The notes beneath the pieces are model-generated. The model ran no database searches. It worked only from the letters and a program-made list of their open reading frames with translations, and was not told the origin of the DNA. The position numbers were made by a program, and so were the translations under genes. This document shows, in pieces, positions 8,553 to 17,363 of a DNA stretch of 64,000 bases. Source of the DNA: Desulfosarcinaceae bacterium. GTDB lineage: Bacteria > Desulfobacterota > Desulfobacteria > Desulfobacterales > Desulfosarcinaceae. Every line of letters begins with the position of its first letter. Position 1 is the first letter of the stretch. The stretch covers positions 16,569 to 80,568 of the forward strand of contig JASJCL010000011.1 of the NCBI GenBank assembly GCA_030066015.1, read 5' to 3'.

Positions 8553-8645
8553 GATAATGGCAAACCGCTCGAAAGAGCGGGACGCAAAGCCGACGGCCTA
8601 ACCTCTTGCTTCCGGCGAGAATATGGCGGCAGGGCTGCCGAGCTG
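8553..8645 (+). ncRNA. GEMM-I cyclic-di-GMP riboswitch
   Basis: The conserved GEMM-I core is present in order. GGCAAACC (8559-8566) is followed by a GCTC-GAAA-GAGC tetraloop hairpin (8567-8578), GGGACGCAAAGCC (8579-8591) and CGGCCTAACC (8594-8603). It ends with a second stem closing in GGCGGCAGGGCTGCCGA. The GAAA tetraloop and the GACGCAAAGCC strand, which holds the intercalating A, match the Vibrio Vc2 type. The base equivalent to Vc2 G20 is G (8559), which predicts c-di-GMP rather than cGAMP binding; that is an inference from known variants. It lies in the 5' leader of the surface protein at 8709. Confidence 0.93.
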
Positions 8646-8658
8646 AGGGGATCTCCTG

Positions 8659-8700
8659 CAAGGCGAATTCCTACAGCACGGTTAGGAATAGTCTTGGAGG
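8659..8700 (+). promoter_or_regulatory. Riboswitch expression platform: SD-sequestering stem
   Basis: ATTCCTA (8667-8673) pairs with TAGGAAT (8683-8689). Across a short internal loop the stem extends through CAAG (8659-8662) to CTTG (8693-8696), which abuts and includes the first base of the GGAGG ribosome site (8696-8700). No U-tract follows, so translational rather than transcriptional control is inferred. How ligand binding shifts this stem cannot be read from sequence alone. Confidence 0.55.
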
Positions 8701-8708
8701 ATACCCGC

Positions 8709-10076
8709 ATGTTGCACCGCTCAATTCGTCCCTTTTCGCTCACCTGGGCATTGTTCTTTGTCCTATTCAGTCTGACCACCGTGACGGCCGCCCACGCGGT
8801 CGTGACGCTGGAGTGGGACGCTAACGATCCCAGCCCTGATGGCTATCGGCTATTCAGAAGGTTGGACGGCGACACCTTCGATTATACCGCTCCCTTGGGG
8901 ACAGTGACCGGGACCCGGTTTGTCGACGAAACCACCAATCCTGGCGAAACCTATCACTATGTGGTTCGCGCTTACGAAGGCGACGCTGAAAGTGGTGATT
9001 CCAACGAGGTTACCTACTCTGCTCCCGTCGATGACACGACTGGCAGCGGCTATGACGGTGATTCCGCTTCCGACACAGACAACGACAATTCGGATACGAT
9101 CACCGATCAGGAGACGCCCGAGACGCGCATCGGTTTGACCCCGCTTCTTTCAACCACAATATCCGTGGACGGCCACCAGCACACCGCTACACGTTGGCAG
9201 ATCAGTCTTGACGAGACGTTTACCAGCTTGATCCTGGACCAGGTCAGCGAGGCGCAGTTGACCCGGTATCCAGTGCCCGACATGGTTCTTGAAACCGAAA
9301 CGGTCTACTATTGGCGCGCCACCTATCTCGACCAAGATCACCAGGTGCTTACTCAATCCAGTCCTGCGGTTTTCGAGACCATCACCGCCGCCGACACAGA
9401 CGATCTGGATGCCAATGGGTTGGTTGACAATCAGGAAGTGGACGGCAGTGAACTTGATCTGGACGGCAATGGCGTACGTGACTGTGACCAAGACGACCTC
9501 TCTTTTGTCGCAGCCGAGACTGGTGACGGCCACCTTGGGCTGAAAGTCGCCAATGATTGTGCCCATGTGGTGGGGCTCAAATCGGTATGCCCCACCCAGG
9601 TCTCGAACACGCGCAACCTCCCCGAAATGACCGACCTTGGGGCGGTGAGTTTCAAGCTTTTTCTGCAAGAAGGCCAGCAAGAGGCTACCGTAACTGTCTA
9701 TTTCTCCGAGCCGGCCCCGGAAGGCACCGAATGGTTCAAATACAATGCCGAGTTGGGCTGGCAACTCTATGAGAACGCCGAGTTCAGCCCAGATCGCCGT
9801 TCGGTGAGCTATACGCTGATCGACGGCGGCACCGGCGATGATGATGGTGTTGTCAATGGTATCATCATCGATCCTGCCGGGTTGGGGTATCGCCAATTTG
9901 CCGATGCGGACTCCGATTCGGATACCACCATCCCCGCAGGGAATGCTTCCGCCAGCTCCGGCGACGGCTGTTTCATCGGGGCCTCCGCCCAGGCAGGTGG
10001 CACACCAATCTATGTGATTGCGGCCGCCATTATGACTTTGATTGGCGGCACCATGGCGAATCGCAATCGGGATTAA
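8709..10076 (+). CDS. Secreted FN3 / choice-of-anchor U surface protein with C-terminal sorting tail
   Basis: This 455-residue exported protein of unknown ligand is probably displayed on the cell surface. The start at 8709 has GGAGG eight bases upstream and opens a signal peptide ending near TTVTAAHA. Next comes a fibronectin type III domain (about residues 28-105: LEWDANDPSPDGY ... PGETYHYVVRAYE). An Asp-rich linker and a second FN3-like part follow. The domain with TVTVYFSEPAPEGTEWFKY and the DGVVNGIIIDPAGLGY ending is typical of choice-of-anchor U proteins. The tail GDGCFIGASA plus a hydrophobic helix plus NRNRD is a tripartite sorting signal (Cys motif, TM, basic end). Expression is under a sigma-54 promoter and a c-di-GMP riboswitch, linking it to sessile or motile state. 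Frames extending to 8493 run through the riboswitch and are not coding. Confidence 0.85.
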   Translation: MLHRSIRPFSLTWALFFVLFSLTTVTAAHAVVTLEWDANDPSPDGYRLFRRLDGDTFDYTAPLGTVTGTRFVDETTNPGETYHYVVRAYEGDAESGDSNEVTYSAPVDDTTGSGYDGDSASDTDNDNSDTITDQETPETRIGLTPLLSTTISVDGHQHTATRWQISLDETFTSLILDQVSEAQLTRYPVPDMVLETETVYYWRATYLDQDHQVLTQSSPAVFETITAADTDDLDANGLVDNQEVDGSELDLDGNGVRDCDQDDLSFVAAETGDGHLGLKVANDCAHVVGLKSVCPTQVSNTRNLPEMTDLGAVSFKLFLQEGQQEATVTVYFSEPAPEGTEWFKYNAELGWQLYENAEFSPDRRSVSYTLIDGGTGDDDGVVNGIIIDPAGLGYRQFADADSDSDTTIPAGNASASSGDGCFIGASAQAGGTPIYVIAAAIMTLIGGTMANRNRD

Positions 10077-10104
10077 CGCGACCGACGCACCCAATCTCCA
10101 CCAT

Positions 10105-10123
10105 CGCTCGCTACATGCGAGCG
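10105..10123 (+). terminator. Small hairpin after surface-protein gene
   Basis: CGCTCGC (10105-10111) and GCGAGCG (10117-10123) form a perfect 7-bp stem with a 5-nt loop, but no T-run follows. It sits just ahead of the main terminator and may protect the mRNA 3' end or assist release. Confidence 0.45.
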
Positions 10124-10132
10124 TGAATCAAG

Positions 10133-10179
10133 CCACCGACTTTGACCCTATCCTCCGGTCGAAGTCGGTGGTCTTTTTT
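10133..10179 (+). terminator. Rho-independent terminator
   Basis: A 15-bp stem, perfect except for one G-U pair (10133-10147 with 10157-10171), has a 9-nt loop and is followed by TCTTTTTT. It closes the transcript of the surface-protein gene. Confidence 0.93.
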
Positions 10180-10222
10180 GTGAACTTGACACCCAGGGGA
10201 GAATACGTTACCAATCACAATT

Positions 10223-10249
10223 CGGACCATTGGGTCCGCTTTTATTTTT
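10223..10249 (+). terminator. Second terminator hairpin
   Basis: CGGACC (10223-10228) pairs with GGTCCG (10233-10238), and CTTTTATTTTT follows. It insulates lysS from upstream transcription. Together with the preceding terminator it shows that the riboswitch-controlled gene is monocistronic. Confidence 0.75.
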
Positions 10250-10394
10250 GGAATTATTGGACATCCTGACGGGAATTGCCACTCCACTGCAGCTGGGAGG
10301 CGGTAATTCCTCTTTTTAATTTCAGACCGCGCACCTCCGGCATTACCGGGTTATCGCATGCGGCCGCACCCCATGCACCACAGTGGAAATAGCG

Positions 10395-11873
10395 ATGCAA
10401 AAAACAAGTGACCTCCTCCAAAAGCGTCTGGAAAAGTTGGCGGCGATGAAGGACAGCGGATATAACCTTTTCCCCAACGATTATCGTGTCGAGCACACTG
10501 TTTCGCACGTCGAGGCGATCTTGGCCGATCCGCAGGTGGCGCCGGACGAAAATGGCCCCGAATTTCGACTCGCTGGGCGGATCATGGCGATCAACCGCTT
10601 CGGCAAATCCGCCTTTGTCCGCTTCCGTGACCGCACAGGCCAACTGCAGGCCTATATTCGCAAAGATAAAGTCGGAAACGAGGCCTACGCCCTTTTCAAA
10701 CAGATCGATGTGGGTGATTTCGTCGGTCTTGAGGGGACTCTTTTTCAGACGAAAACCGGCGAATGGACACTACTCGCTGGGCGATTGGAGTTGGTCGCCA
10801 AAGCGAGCCGTCCTCTCCCGGAGAAGTTCCACGGTCTCAAGGATCCGGAAAAGCGGTATCGTCAGCGATACCTCGATCTCATCATGAATGCCGAAGTGCG
10901 GGAGACCTTCCTACGACGCAGCCAGATCATTCAGGAGGTGCGCAGCTTTTTTCTTGAACGGGACTTCCTCGAGGTAGAAACTCCCATGATGCAGCCGATA
11001 CCGGGGGGGGCCGAAGCGAAGCCGTTCCGAACCCACCACAAGGCTTTGGGGATGGATCTGTTTCTGCGCATCGCACCGGAACTTTACCTCAAACGGCTGG
11101 TGGTGGGTGGCTTTGAACGTGTCTTCGAAATCAATCGCAACTTTCGCAACGAGGGCGTTTCTACCCAGCACAATCCAGAGTTCACCATGATTGAATTCTA
11201 TCAGGCTTACGCCACATACACAGACTTGATGGCGTTGACCGAAGCTTTGCTGGCGCAAGTGGCCGATGCGGTGACCGGTAGCACCACCATTACCTATCAA
11301 GGTGACGCCATCCATATGGGGGAGGCTTTTCGGCGCATCGACCTTATGACCTCCTTGATCGAGATCGGCGGCGTACCCGCTTCGATTCTGGGTGATCGGG
11401 ACAAATTGCTTGCCTTTGCCGCCGAAAAAGGGGTCAAAATTACCAAGTCCGGGCGCATGGGCAAGATCATTACCAAGCTCTTCGACGCCTTGGTTGAGCC
11501 CCAGCTCATCCAGCCGACCTTTATCACGGGCTATCCGGTGGAGGTGTCGCCCCTTTCGCGGCGCAGCGACGCGGCACCGGATTATACGGAGCGTTTCGAA
11601 TTGTTCATCGCTGGACGGGAGATAGCCAACGGCTTTTCAGAGCTCAACGATCCAGAGGACCAACGGTGTCGTTTTCTACAGCAGGTCGAGGACCGTGAGG
11701 CCGGTAATGAAGAAGCCCACCTGATGGACAGCGAATATGTCGAAGCACTTGAATACGGCATGCCGCCCACAGCGGGGGAGGGGATCGGCATCGACCGCCT
11801 CGTCATGCTACTCACCGATGCACCCTCCATCCGCGAGGTGATCCTCTTCCCGCATCTCAAATTGAAGCCATAG
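10395..11873 (+). CDS. lysS: Lysyl-tRNA synthetase, class II
   Basis: This enzyme charges tRNA-Lys. The 492 residues are standard for bacterial LysRS II. An OB-fold anticodon-binding domain is at about residues 55-150 (RIMAINRFGKSAFVRFRD). The catalytic domain follows, with motif 1 near FLEVETPMMQPIPGGAEAKP, motif 2 at FEINRNFRNEG...FTMIEFYQAY and motif 3 at GIGIDRLVMLLTD. ATG 10395 is chosen over the GTG four codons upstream because MQKTSDLLQKR is a natural family start; the ribosome site is weak in either case. A short gap separates it from the lolC/E gene, which could be read from the same promoter. Confidence 0.95.
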   Translation: MQKTSDLLQKRLEKLAAMKDSGYNLFPNDYRVEHTVSHVEAILADPQVAPDENGPEFRLAGRIMAINRFGKSAFVRFRDRTGQLQAYIRKDKVGNEAYALFKQIDVGDFVGLEGTLFQTKTGEWTLLAGRLELVAKASRPLPEKFHGLKDPEKRYRQRYLDLIMNAEVRETFLRRSQIIQEVRSFFLERDFLEVETPMMQPIPGGAEAKPFRTHHKALGMDLFLRIAPELYLKRLVVGGFERVFEINRNFRNEGVSTQHNPEFTMIEFYQAYATYTDLMALTEALLAQVADAVTGSTTITYQGDAIHMGEAFRRIDLMTSLIEIGGVPASILGDRDKLLAFAAEKGVKITKSGRMGKIITKLFDALVEPQLIQPTFITGYPVEVSPLSRRSDAAPDYTERFELFIAGREIANGFSELNDPEDQRCRFLQQVEDREAGNEEAHLMDSEYVEALEYGMPPTAGEGIGIDRLVMLLTDAPSIREVILFPHLKLKP

Positions 11874-11932
11874 GGAATCGGCGGACCGGTGGTGGCACGT
11901 GACCATCTTCGCCCCGAATCGGGACCATTGCG

Positions 11933-13177
11933 ATGGGTTTTGAACGCTTCGTCGGAAGCCGTTATCTAAAAATAAAGCCATCTCAGGCATTTATCTCCTT
12001 GATTACCCTCCTTTCGGTCGCCGGTGTGACGGTGGGCGTCATGGCCCTCATCGTGGTGATCGCCGTAATGGCGGGATTTGAAGAGGACCTGCGCGGACGC
12101 ATTGTCGGTGTGGAATCCCACCTGGTTATCCTGCGTCCTGAACAGATGCTCCAGGTCGACAATCCCGAAGTGACTGCTGCCATCGGCCAACTCTCCGGCG
12201 TTCAGGCGGCCATGCCTTTCGTGGAGACGCAGGTTATGCTCCGATCTGCCTCACGCGTGGCGGGAGCCCGCTTGAAAGGCGTTTCTCTCACCGATGCGGC
12301 CGCGGTGATTCAAAAACTGGATGTGTCCGCATTGACCCAGTCGCCTGCAGATGCGCTGGGGAAGGCCGACGAAATTCAAATCGATGCTCCACCCATGATC
12401 TTGGGTAAGGAACTCGCCCGTCACTTGGGCCTCATCAAAGGCGATCCGGTCTACGTGGTGAATCCGCGTGGGATGTTGTCTCCCATGGGTCACGTACCGG
12501 CTATGCGGCGTTTTCGAGTGGCTGGATTTTTTGAGTCGGGGATGTACGAGTACGACAGCAGCCTGGCCTTCATGGAACTGGGTGTAGCCCAGCGACTCCT
12601 GCGCATGGTCGATCGTATCGATGGCATCGACTTGCGTCTCGATGACCTCTTCAATGCCGAACCCGCGGCTGAAAGGCTGACTTCGGCCTTGGGGCCGAGC
12701 TACCGCATCTTAAGCTGGGGGCAGATGAACAAGAACCTTTTCTCCGCTCTCAAGCTTGAAAAGACGGTGATGTTCATCATCCTGGCACTCATTGTACTGG
12801 TGGCCGCCTTCAACATCGCCAGTTCGCTGATTATGATGGTGATCGAAAAGACCAAGGAGATCGCCATCCTGAAGGCAATGGGTGCCACCAACGACAGCAT
12901 CCGCAAAATTTTTGTGTTTAAAGGTCTGGCCATCGGTATCATCGGCACCGCTATTGGCACATTGGCCGGTCTGGGGTTGTGCTGGGCCCTAAAGCACTAT
13001 CAATTCATTGAATTACCCGGAGACGTGTACTATATCACCACCTTGCCGGTGGTGCTCAAGGTTCGCGACGTTGTGGCCATTGCAGCCGCCGCTGTCCTGA
13101 TCTGTTTTCTGTCGACCCTCTATCCGGCAACGCAAGCCGCCCGGCTCCAGCCGGTGGAGGCCATTCGTTATGGCTGA
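11933..13177 (+). CDS. lolC: Lipoprotein-releasing ABC permease (LolC/LolE family)
   Basis: This inner-membrane subunit of the Lol exporter extracts outer-membrane lipoproteins and passes them to LolA. The 414-residue protein has the expected layout. An N-terminal TM helix (about 20-45, SLITLLSVAGVTVGVMALIV) precedes a large periplasmic MacB-like domain (about 50-265). Three C-terminal TM helices follow, starting at MFIILALIVLVAAFNIASSL. The ALKLEKTVMFIILALIVLVA stretch is highly typical of LolC/E. Only one permease gene is present, so the complex is presumably a homodimer with two LolD, as in many bacteria without separate LolC and LolE. The stop overlaps the lolD start by 8 bases. Confidence 0.93.
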   Translation: MGFERFVGSRYLKIKPSQAFISLITLLSVAGVTVGVMALIVVIAVMAGFEEDLRGRIVGVESHLVILRPEQMLQVDNPEVTAAIGQLSGVQAAMPFVETQVMLRSASRVAGARLKGVSLTDAAAVIQKLDVSALTQSPADALGKADEIQIDAPPMILGKELARHLGLIKGDPVYVVNPRGMLSPMGHVPAMRRFRVAGFFESGMYEYDSSLAFMELGVAQRLLRMVDRIDGIDLRLDDLFNAEPAAERLTSALGPSYRILSWGQMNKNLFSALKLEKTVMFIILALIVLVAAFNIASSLIMMVIEKTKEIAILKAMGATNDSIRKIFVFKGLAIGIIGTAIGTLAGLGLCWALKHYQFIELPGDVYYITTLPVVLKVRDVVAIAAAAVLICFLSTLYPATQAARLQPVEAIRYG

Positions 13178-13883
13178 TGTGCCCCCAACTTCAAAGTTCA
13201 ACGAGCCACTGATGCGGCTTGAGGGTATCTGCAAACACTTCAGCACCAGTGGCAATCGTATCGACGTCTTGGACGGTGTCGATGCGGCTGTTAGAAGCGG
13301 CGAACGACTCGCCATCGTTGGGGCCTCGGGCATTGGTAAGTCGACCCTGTTGCACATTTTGGGCACGCTTGAGCGGCCCGATTCCGGCAACCTTTGGGTG
13401 GCGGGCCACAAGGTGTTCGACATGGACGATCGACGGCTGGCTGAGTTCCGCAATGCCACCGTTGGTTTTGTCTTTCAGTTTCACCACCTGCTGGCCGAAT
13501 TCTCGGCTCTTGAGAACGTGATGATGCCCGCCCTCATCCAGGGTTGGTCGAAACATCGGGCGAGTGAATCGGCGCAGGAGATCCTGCTGCGCGTGGGCCT
13601 GAAAGAGCGGCTGCGGCACCGTGCCACCGAATTATCCGGCGGTGAACAGCAGCGTGTGGCGCTGGCGCGGGCATTGGTTTTGAGACCGGCTCTGCTCCTG
13701 GCGGACGAGCCCACCGGTAACCTCGATCAGCATACGGGGGAGCAGGTACACGATCTGCTTTTTGAGCTCAACGAAGAGCTGTCCATGACGATGGTTGTGG
13801 TCACGCACAATCTTCGCCTGGCCGCTCAGATGTCTCGCTGCATGACGTTGATGGACGGCAAATTGGCGGAAACAGGCTGTTGA
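13170..13883 (+). CDS. lolD: Lipoprotein-releasing ABC ATPase LolD
   Basis: This cytoplasmic ATPase powers lipoprotein release by the adjacent permease. The 237 residues contain Walker A GASGIGKST, Q-loop in GFVFQFHHLL, signature LSGGEQQRVALARAL, Walker B LLLADEPTGNLD and the H-loop VVVTHN. The QFHHLLAEFSALENVMMP segment is a LolD hallmark. Its ATG lies inside the end of the permease gene, so translation is coupled. Confidence 0.95.
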   Translation: MADVPPTSKFNEPLMRLEGICKHFSTSGNRIDVLDGVDAAVRSGERLAIVGASGIGKSTLLHILGTLERPDSGNLWVAGHKVFDMDDRRLAEFRNATVGFVFQFHHLLAEFSALENVMMPALIQGWSKHRASESAQEILLRVGLKERLRHRATELSGGEQQRVALARALVLRPALLLADEPTGNLDQHTGEQVHDLLFELNEELSMTMVVVTHNLRLAAQMSRCMTLMDGKLAETGC

Positions 13884-14057
13884 TGAAGATATGGCAAAAG
13901 ATCCAAGCCAGGCGCTTGCCACGATCGGACGCATCCGCCTTGGGATGCTTGCTCAGGCCATCGCTGCTGCGCAGCACCAGCTTTCATCGTGGTTAGGTCG
14001 ACCCTATTGCAAATAAAGGAAGAAATAGGATTGCAGATTCGTTACTTGCGGAGCTCC

Positions 14058-16727
14058 ATGCGTGCGCTGCGTGCGCCAGCGTTGATTCTTCCTATCCTGC
14101 TCACCTTTATTCTCGTTGAGATGGCAGGGGTCACGGCGACCGCCGGGGCGGCTGGCGATGGCGTGCGCATTATGATCCCCCCATTCCAAGTCAACGCCCT
14201 TTCCGAGTCAGCCTACCTCGGCGATCAGATTCCCCAGGTTCTTGGAACCTACCTGCAGGACGAGGGGGCTCTATTGGTAGATGTGCCCCAAACAGCGGAA
14301 CCTTTTGAGGATCTGTCCTTGGACGCCGTGCGCCAGTTGGCGCAATCCGCCGGTGCCGGGCATGTCGTTCGTGGCAGCTATACCCGTATCGGAGAAGACT
14401 TCAGTTTGGATGTGCAGGTGCTCGACATGGTCAATGAACGCGGTGGCGCCTCCTTTTTCCAGGAGGGACGGGGGATCGAAAATCTGCTCGGGAAGGTTCG
14501 CGAATTGGGCCGCCAGATCAGTAACCATCTCTTTGACCGCCAGTTGGTGGTGGAACTGCGCATCGACGGCAACCGGCGCATTGAAAGCGACGCCATTCGC
14601 AAGGTGATACGGACCAAGGTTGGGGATGTTTATAATCCCAAGGGAGTCTCCGAGGATATCAAAGCGATTTTTGCCTTGGGCTATTTCGCCGACATCCGAG
14701 TGGATGCCCAAACGACGCCCCAAGGACAGCGCCTCAACTTTCAGGTGCAGGAACGGCCGACGATACGGCAGATCAGCGTCAGCGGCAATCGGGTATATGA
14801 AGACGAAGAGGTCCTCTCCAACCTAGATATCAAGACTGGTTCGATCTTCAACATCTACAAGGTCAAAAGCAACATCCAACAGATAGGATCACTGTATAAG
14901 GAAAAGAACTACCACAACGTCCAAGTGGACTATAAGGTTCATGAACTTAAGAATAACCAGGCCGACATCGAATTCATCGTCACCGAAGGCAAGAAGGTGC
15001 GCATCAAGACTATCACCTTCGAGGGCAATGTGGCCTATGCGTCCAAAAAGCTGCGCACGCTGATCAAGACCAAGGAGAAGGGCTTCTTCTCCTGGTTGAC
15101 CTCCTCCGGTGAACTTAACCGAGACGACCTCAACCAGGATGCCACGAAATTGGCCGCCTTCTATCACAACAATGGCTATATCCAGGCGCGCGTGGGTGAG
15201 CCGCTCGTGGAGTTTGTCGAGGACTGGATCTACATCACTTTCAAAATCGAAGAGGGGCCGCAGTTTCGCGTCGGCCAGGTGGCGATCGAAGGTGATCTGG
15301 TGCTGCCGGAAGCGGAGCTGATGGCCAAGCTCAAAATCGGCAAGGAGGAGTTTTACAATCGCGAGGTGATCCGTAGCGACATCCTCCTGCTCACCGATAT
15401 ATATTCCGACGAAGGCTACGCCTATGCCGATATATCGCCACGAGTGGATGAGGACCTGGAGAACTTGGTGGTCAACATTCGGTATGCCATCAACAAGGGC
15501 TCACAGGTGTATTTTGAGAAGATCATCATCAGTGGCAACACCAAAACCCGCGACAAGGTGATTCGCCGTCAGCTGCGTGTCTACGAACAGGAGCTCTTCA
15601 GTGGCAAGGGTTTAAAGCGCGGGGTGCGCAACCTTTACCGACTGGATTATTTCGAAGATGTCAAGGTAAATACCGTTAAGGGCAGCGGCGACGACAAGAT
15701 GGTGCTCAAGCTGGAGGTTACCGAGAAACCCACGGGAACTTTCAGCTTCGGTGCAGGATACAGCACGATTGAGCGCTTTTTTACTATGGCCTCGGTTTCC
15801 CAGCGCAACCTTTTCGGACGGGGACAGACCCTCAGCCTCGAAGGTAATTTCGGTGCAAGAACCAACACCTACAAGCTCAAATTTACGGAACCTTGGCTGT
15901 TCGATATCCCACTTTCGGCCGGATTCGATCTCTACAACTCAGAACGTGATTACGACACTTACGATCGGGAGTCCAAAGGCGGTCGGATCCGGTTTGGGTA
16001 TCCGGTGTTTGACTACACGCGGCTATATCTCTCCTACGGGTACGACGTCAGTGACATCCGGGATATCGACGAAGAGGATGCTTCCGACAATATCAAGGAC
16101 CTGGCCGGCATCAACGTCACCAGCAGCATCATTACAACCCTGCGCTACGATTCACGCGATCGCGCTTTCAATCCCACCGAGGGGGGCGACCACAGCTTAT
16201 CCGTTGAATACGCTGGTCTGGGCGGAAACATTGGCTTTACCAAATACTTGGCGGAGACGGGCGTCTATTTTCCCCTCTACAAGGAGGTTGTCGGATTTCT
16301 GCACGGCAAGGGTGGCTATGTGTATGAAAACGCTGGTAAAGATCTACCCGATTACGAACGCTTCTACCTCGGTGGCATGAACTCTCTGAGGGGATTCGGC
16401 TGGCGGGATGTGAGTCCGACCACCATCAATGAGGACGGTGAGGAGGTACAGATCGGCGGGACCCAGATGGTCCAGTTCAACGCCGAGGTCATCGTTCCCC
16501 TTGTGAAGAAAGCCGGTATCGTGGGCGTTCTCTTTTTCGATACCGGAGATGCTTACAGCCCCCATGAAACCATCGATCTGTTTGACCTGCGCGAAAGCGC
16601 CGGATATGGTTTCCGGTGGTTTTCGCCCATCGGGCCCATGCGGCTGGAGAACGGCTATATCCTCGATCCACGGGATGGTGAAAAAACGGGCGGGCGCTGG
16701 GAATTCGCCATCGGCGGAGCTTTTTAG
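14058..16727 (+). CDS. bamA: Outer-membrane beta-barrel assembly protein BamA with extra N-terminal domain
   Basis: BamA is the core outer-membrane insertase. The ATG at 14058 (889 residues) opens a signal peptide ending near TATAGA and has GGAG just upstream. TTG 14031 and GTG 13989 are alternative in-frame starts. Residues about 35-150 form an additional domain (MIPPFQVNALSESAYLGDQI..., HVVRGSYTR, SLDVQVLD) resembling TolB-N/CsgG-like folds rather than a POTRA. Five POTRA-like units follow (the first from LVVELRIDGNRRIE). The C-terminal barrel carries FSFGAGYST, the VGF/RGFGWRD loop (LGGMNSLRGFGWRDV) and a terminal Phe for recognition (IGGAF). skp lies 70 bases downstream, followed by the lpx genes, the classical order. 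Confidence 0.95.
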   Translation: MRALRAPALILPILLTFILVEMAGVTATAGAAGDGVRIMIPPFQVNALSESAYLGDQIPQVLGTYLQDEGALLVDVPQTAEPFEDLSLDAVRQLAQSAGAGHVVRGSYTRIGEDFSLDVQVLDMVNERGGASFFQEGRGIENLLGKVRELGRQISNHLFDRQLVVELRIDGNRRIESDAIRKVIRTKVGDVYNPKGVSEDIKAIFALGYFADIRVDAQTTPQGQRLNFQVQERPTIRQISVSGNRVYEDEEVLSNLDIKTGSIFNIYKVKSNIQQIGSLYKEKNYHNVQVDYKVHELKNNQADIEFIVTEGKKVRIKTITFEGNVAYASKKLRTLIKTKEKGFFSWLTSSGELNRDDLNQDATKLAAFYHNNGYIQARVGEPLVEFVEDWIYITFKIEEGPQFRVGQVAIEGDLVLPEAELMAKLKIGKEEFYNREVIRSDILLLTDIYSDEGYAYADISPRVDEDLENLVVNIRYAINKGSQVYFEKIIISGNTKTRDKVIRRQLRVYEQELFSGKGLKRGVRNLYRLDYFEDVKVNTVKGSGDDKMVLKLEVTEKPTGTFSFGAGYSTIERFFTMASVSQRNLFGRGQTLSLEGNFGARTNTYKLKFTEPWLFDIPLSAGFDLYNSERDYDTYDRESKGGRIRFGYPVFDYTRLYLSYGYDVSDIRDIDEEDASDNIKDLAGINVTSSIITTLRYDSRDRAFNPTEGGDHSLSVEYAGLGGNIGFTKYLAETGVYFPLYKEVVGFLHGKGGYVYENAGKDLPDYERFYLGGMNSLRGFGWRDVSPTTINEDGEEVQIGGTQMVQFNAEVIVPLVKKAGIVGVLFFDTGDAYSPHETIDLFDLRESAGYGFRWFSPIGPMRLENGYILDPRDGEKTGGRWEFAIGGAF

Positions 16728-16797
16728 AAAATGAACGTTTGCAAGCCGGCATTGACCCTCTGCCGGAGATTAGAGCATGGTGAACCAAGGAGGAATT

Positions 16798-17334
16798 ATG
16801 CGATTGAGGAGTTTCGTCTGTTTAGCGGTGATGGCATTGTTTGGCCTAACGCAACCTGTATTCGCTGCAGACGTCGCCAAGATCGGCATTGTCGATTTTC
16901 AGAAAGTTTTTGAGACGTCAACAGCGGGAAAGGCCGCCAAGGATGAGATCAACACCCAGGGAAAGAAACTGGAGGCCGATCTGAAAGCAAAGGGGTCCGA
17001 GCTCGAGGAGACCAAAAAACGCCTCGAGCGAGAGGCCTTGGTGATGAGCCGCGAAAAACGTGAGGAGAAGGAGCGCGAATTCCGTATCCAGGTCAACGAT
17101 TTCAAGTCCCTTCAGAAGAAGTATGAGCGGGATCTGCAGCGCACCCAGAAACGCCTTCTGGGAGAGATGCGGAAGGATGTTCTTGAGATCATCGCCGAGG
17201 TGGGTAAATCGGAGGGCTATCTGATGATTATCGAGAAGATCGGCGTGCTTTACGCGCCCTCAGCTCTGGATATTTCAGACCTCATCATTCAGAAATACAA
17301 CGAAAAAATGGCAAAGTCCGGAAAGAGCGAATGA
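16798..17334 (+). CDS. skp: Periplasmic chaperone OmpH/Skp
   Basis: Skp holds unfolded outer-membrane proteins in the periplasm on the way to BamA. The start at 16798 has AAGGAGG six bases before the ATG and opens a signal peptide cut near PVFAAD. Mature residues begin KIGIVDFQKVFETS, the family signature. A long charged coiled coil (about residues 45-120) then forms the tentacles. A return strand (YLMIIEKIGVLYAPSALDIS) closes the body. Length (178 residues) is normal. A frame from 16777 adds seven residues and is not favoured. Confidence 0.93.
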   Translation: MRLRSFVCLAVMALFGLTQPVFAADVAKIGIVDFQKVFETSTAGKAAKDEINTQGKKLEADLKAKGSELEETKKRLEREALVMSREKREEKEREFRIQVNDFKSLQKKYERDLQRTQKRLLGEMRKDVLEIIAEVGKSEGYLMIIEKIGVLYAPSALDISDLIIQKYNEKMAKSGKSE

Positions 17335-17363
17335 GGCGTGTGGGCCCCATCAGAGGAGCTTGA

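Noticed and set aside
8493..8708. N-terminal extension of the surface protein frame back to 8493
   Set aside because: It would translate through the riboswitch aptamer. The GGAGG and signal peptide mark 8709 as the start.
9150..10094. 314-codon minus-strand frame opposite the surface-protein gene
   Set aside because: It is opposite a gene with signal peptide, ribosome site and riboswitch. Its composition is that of a reverse-frame artefact.
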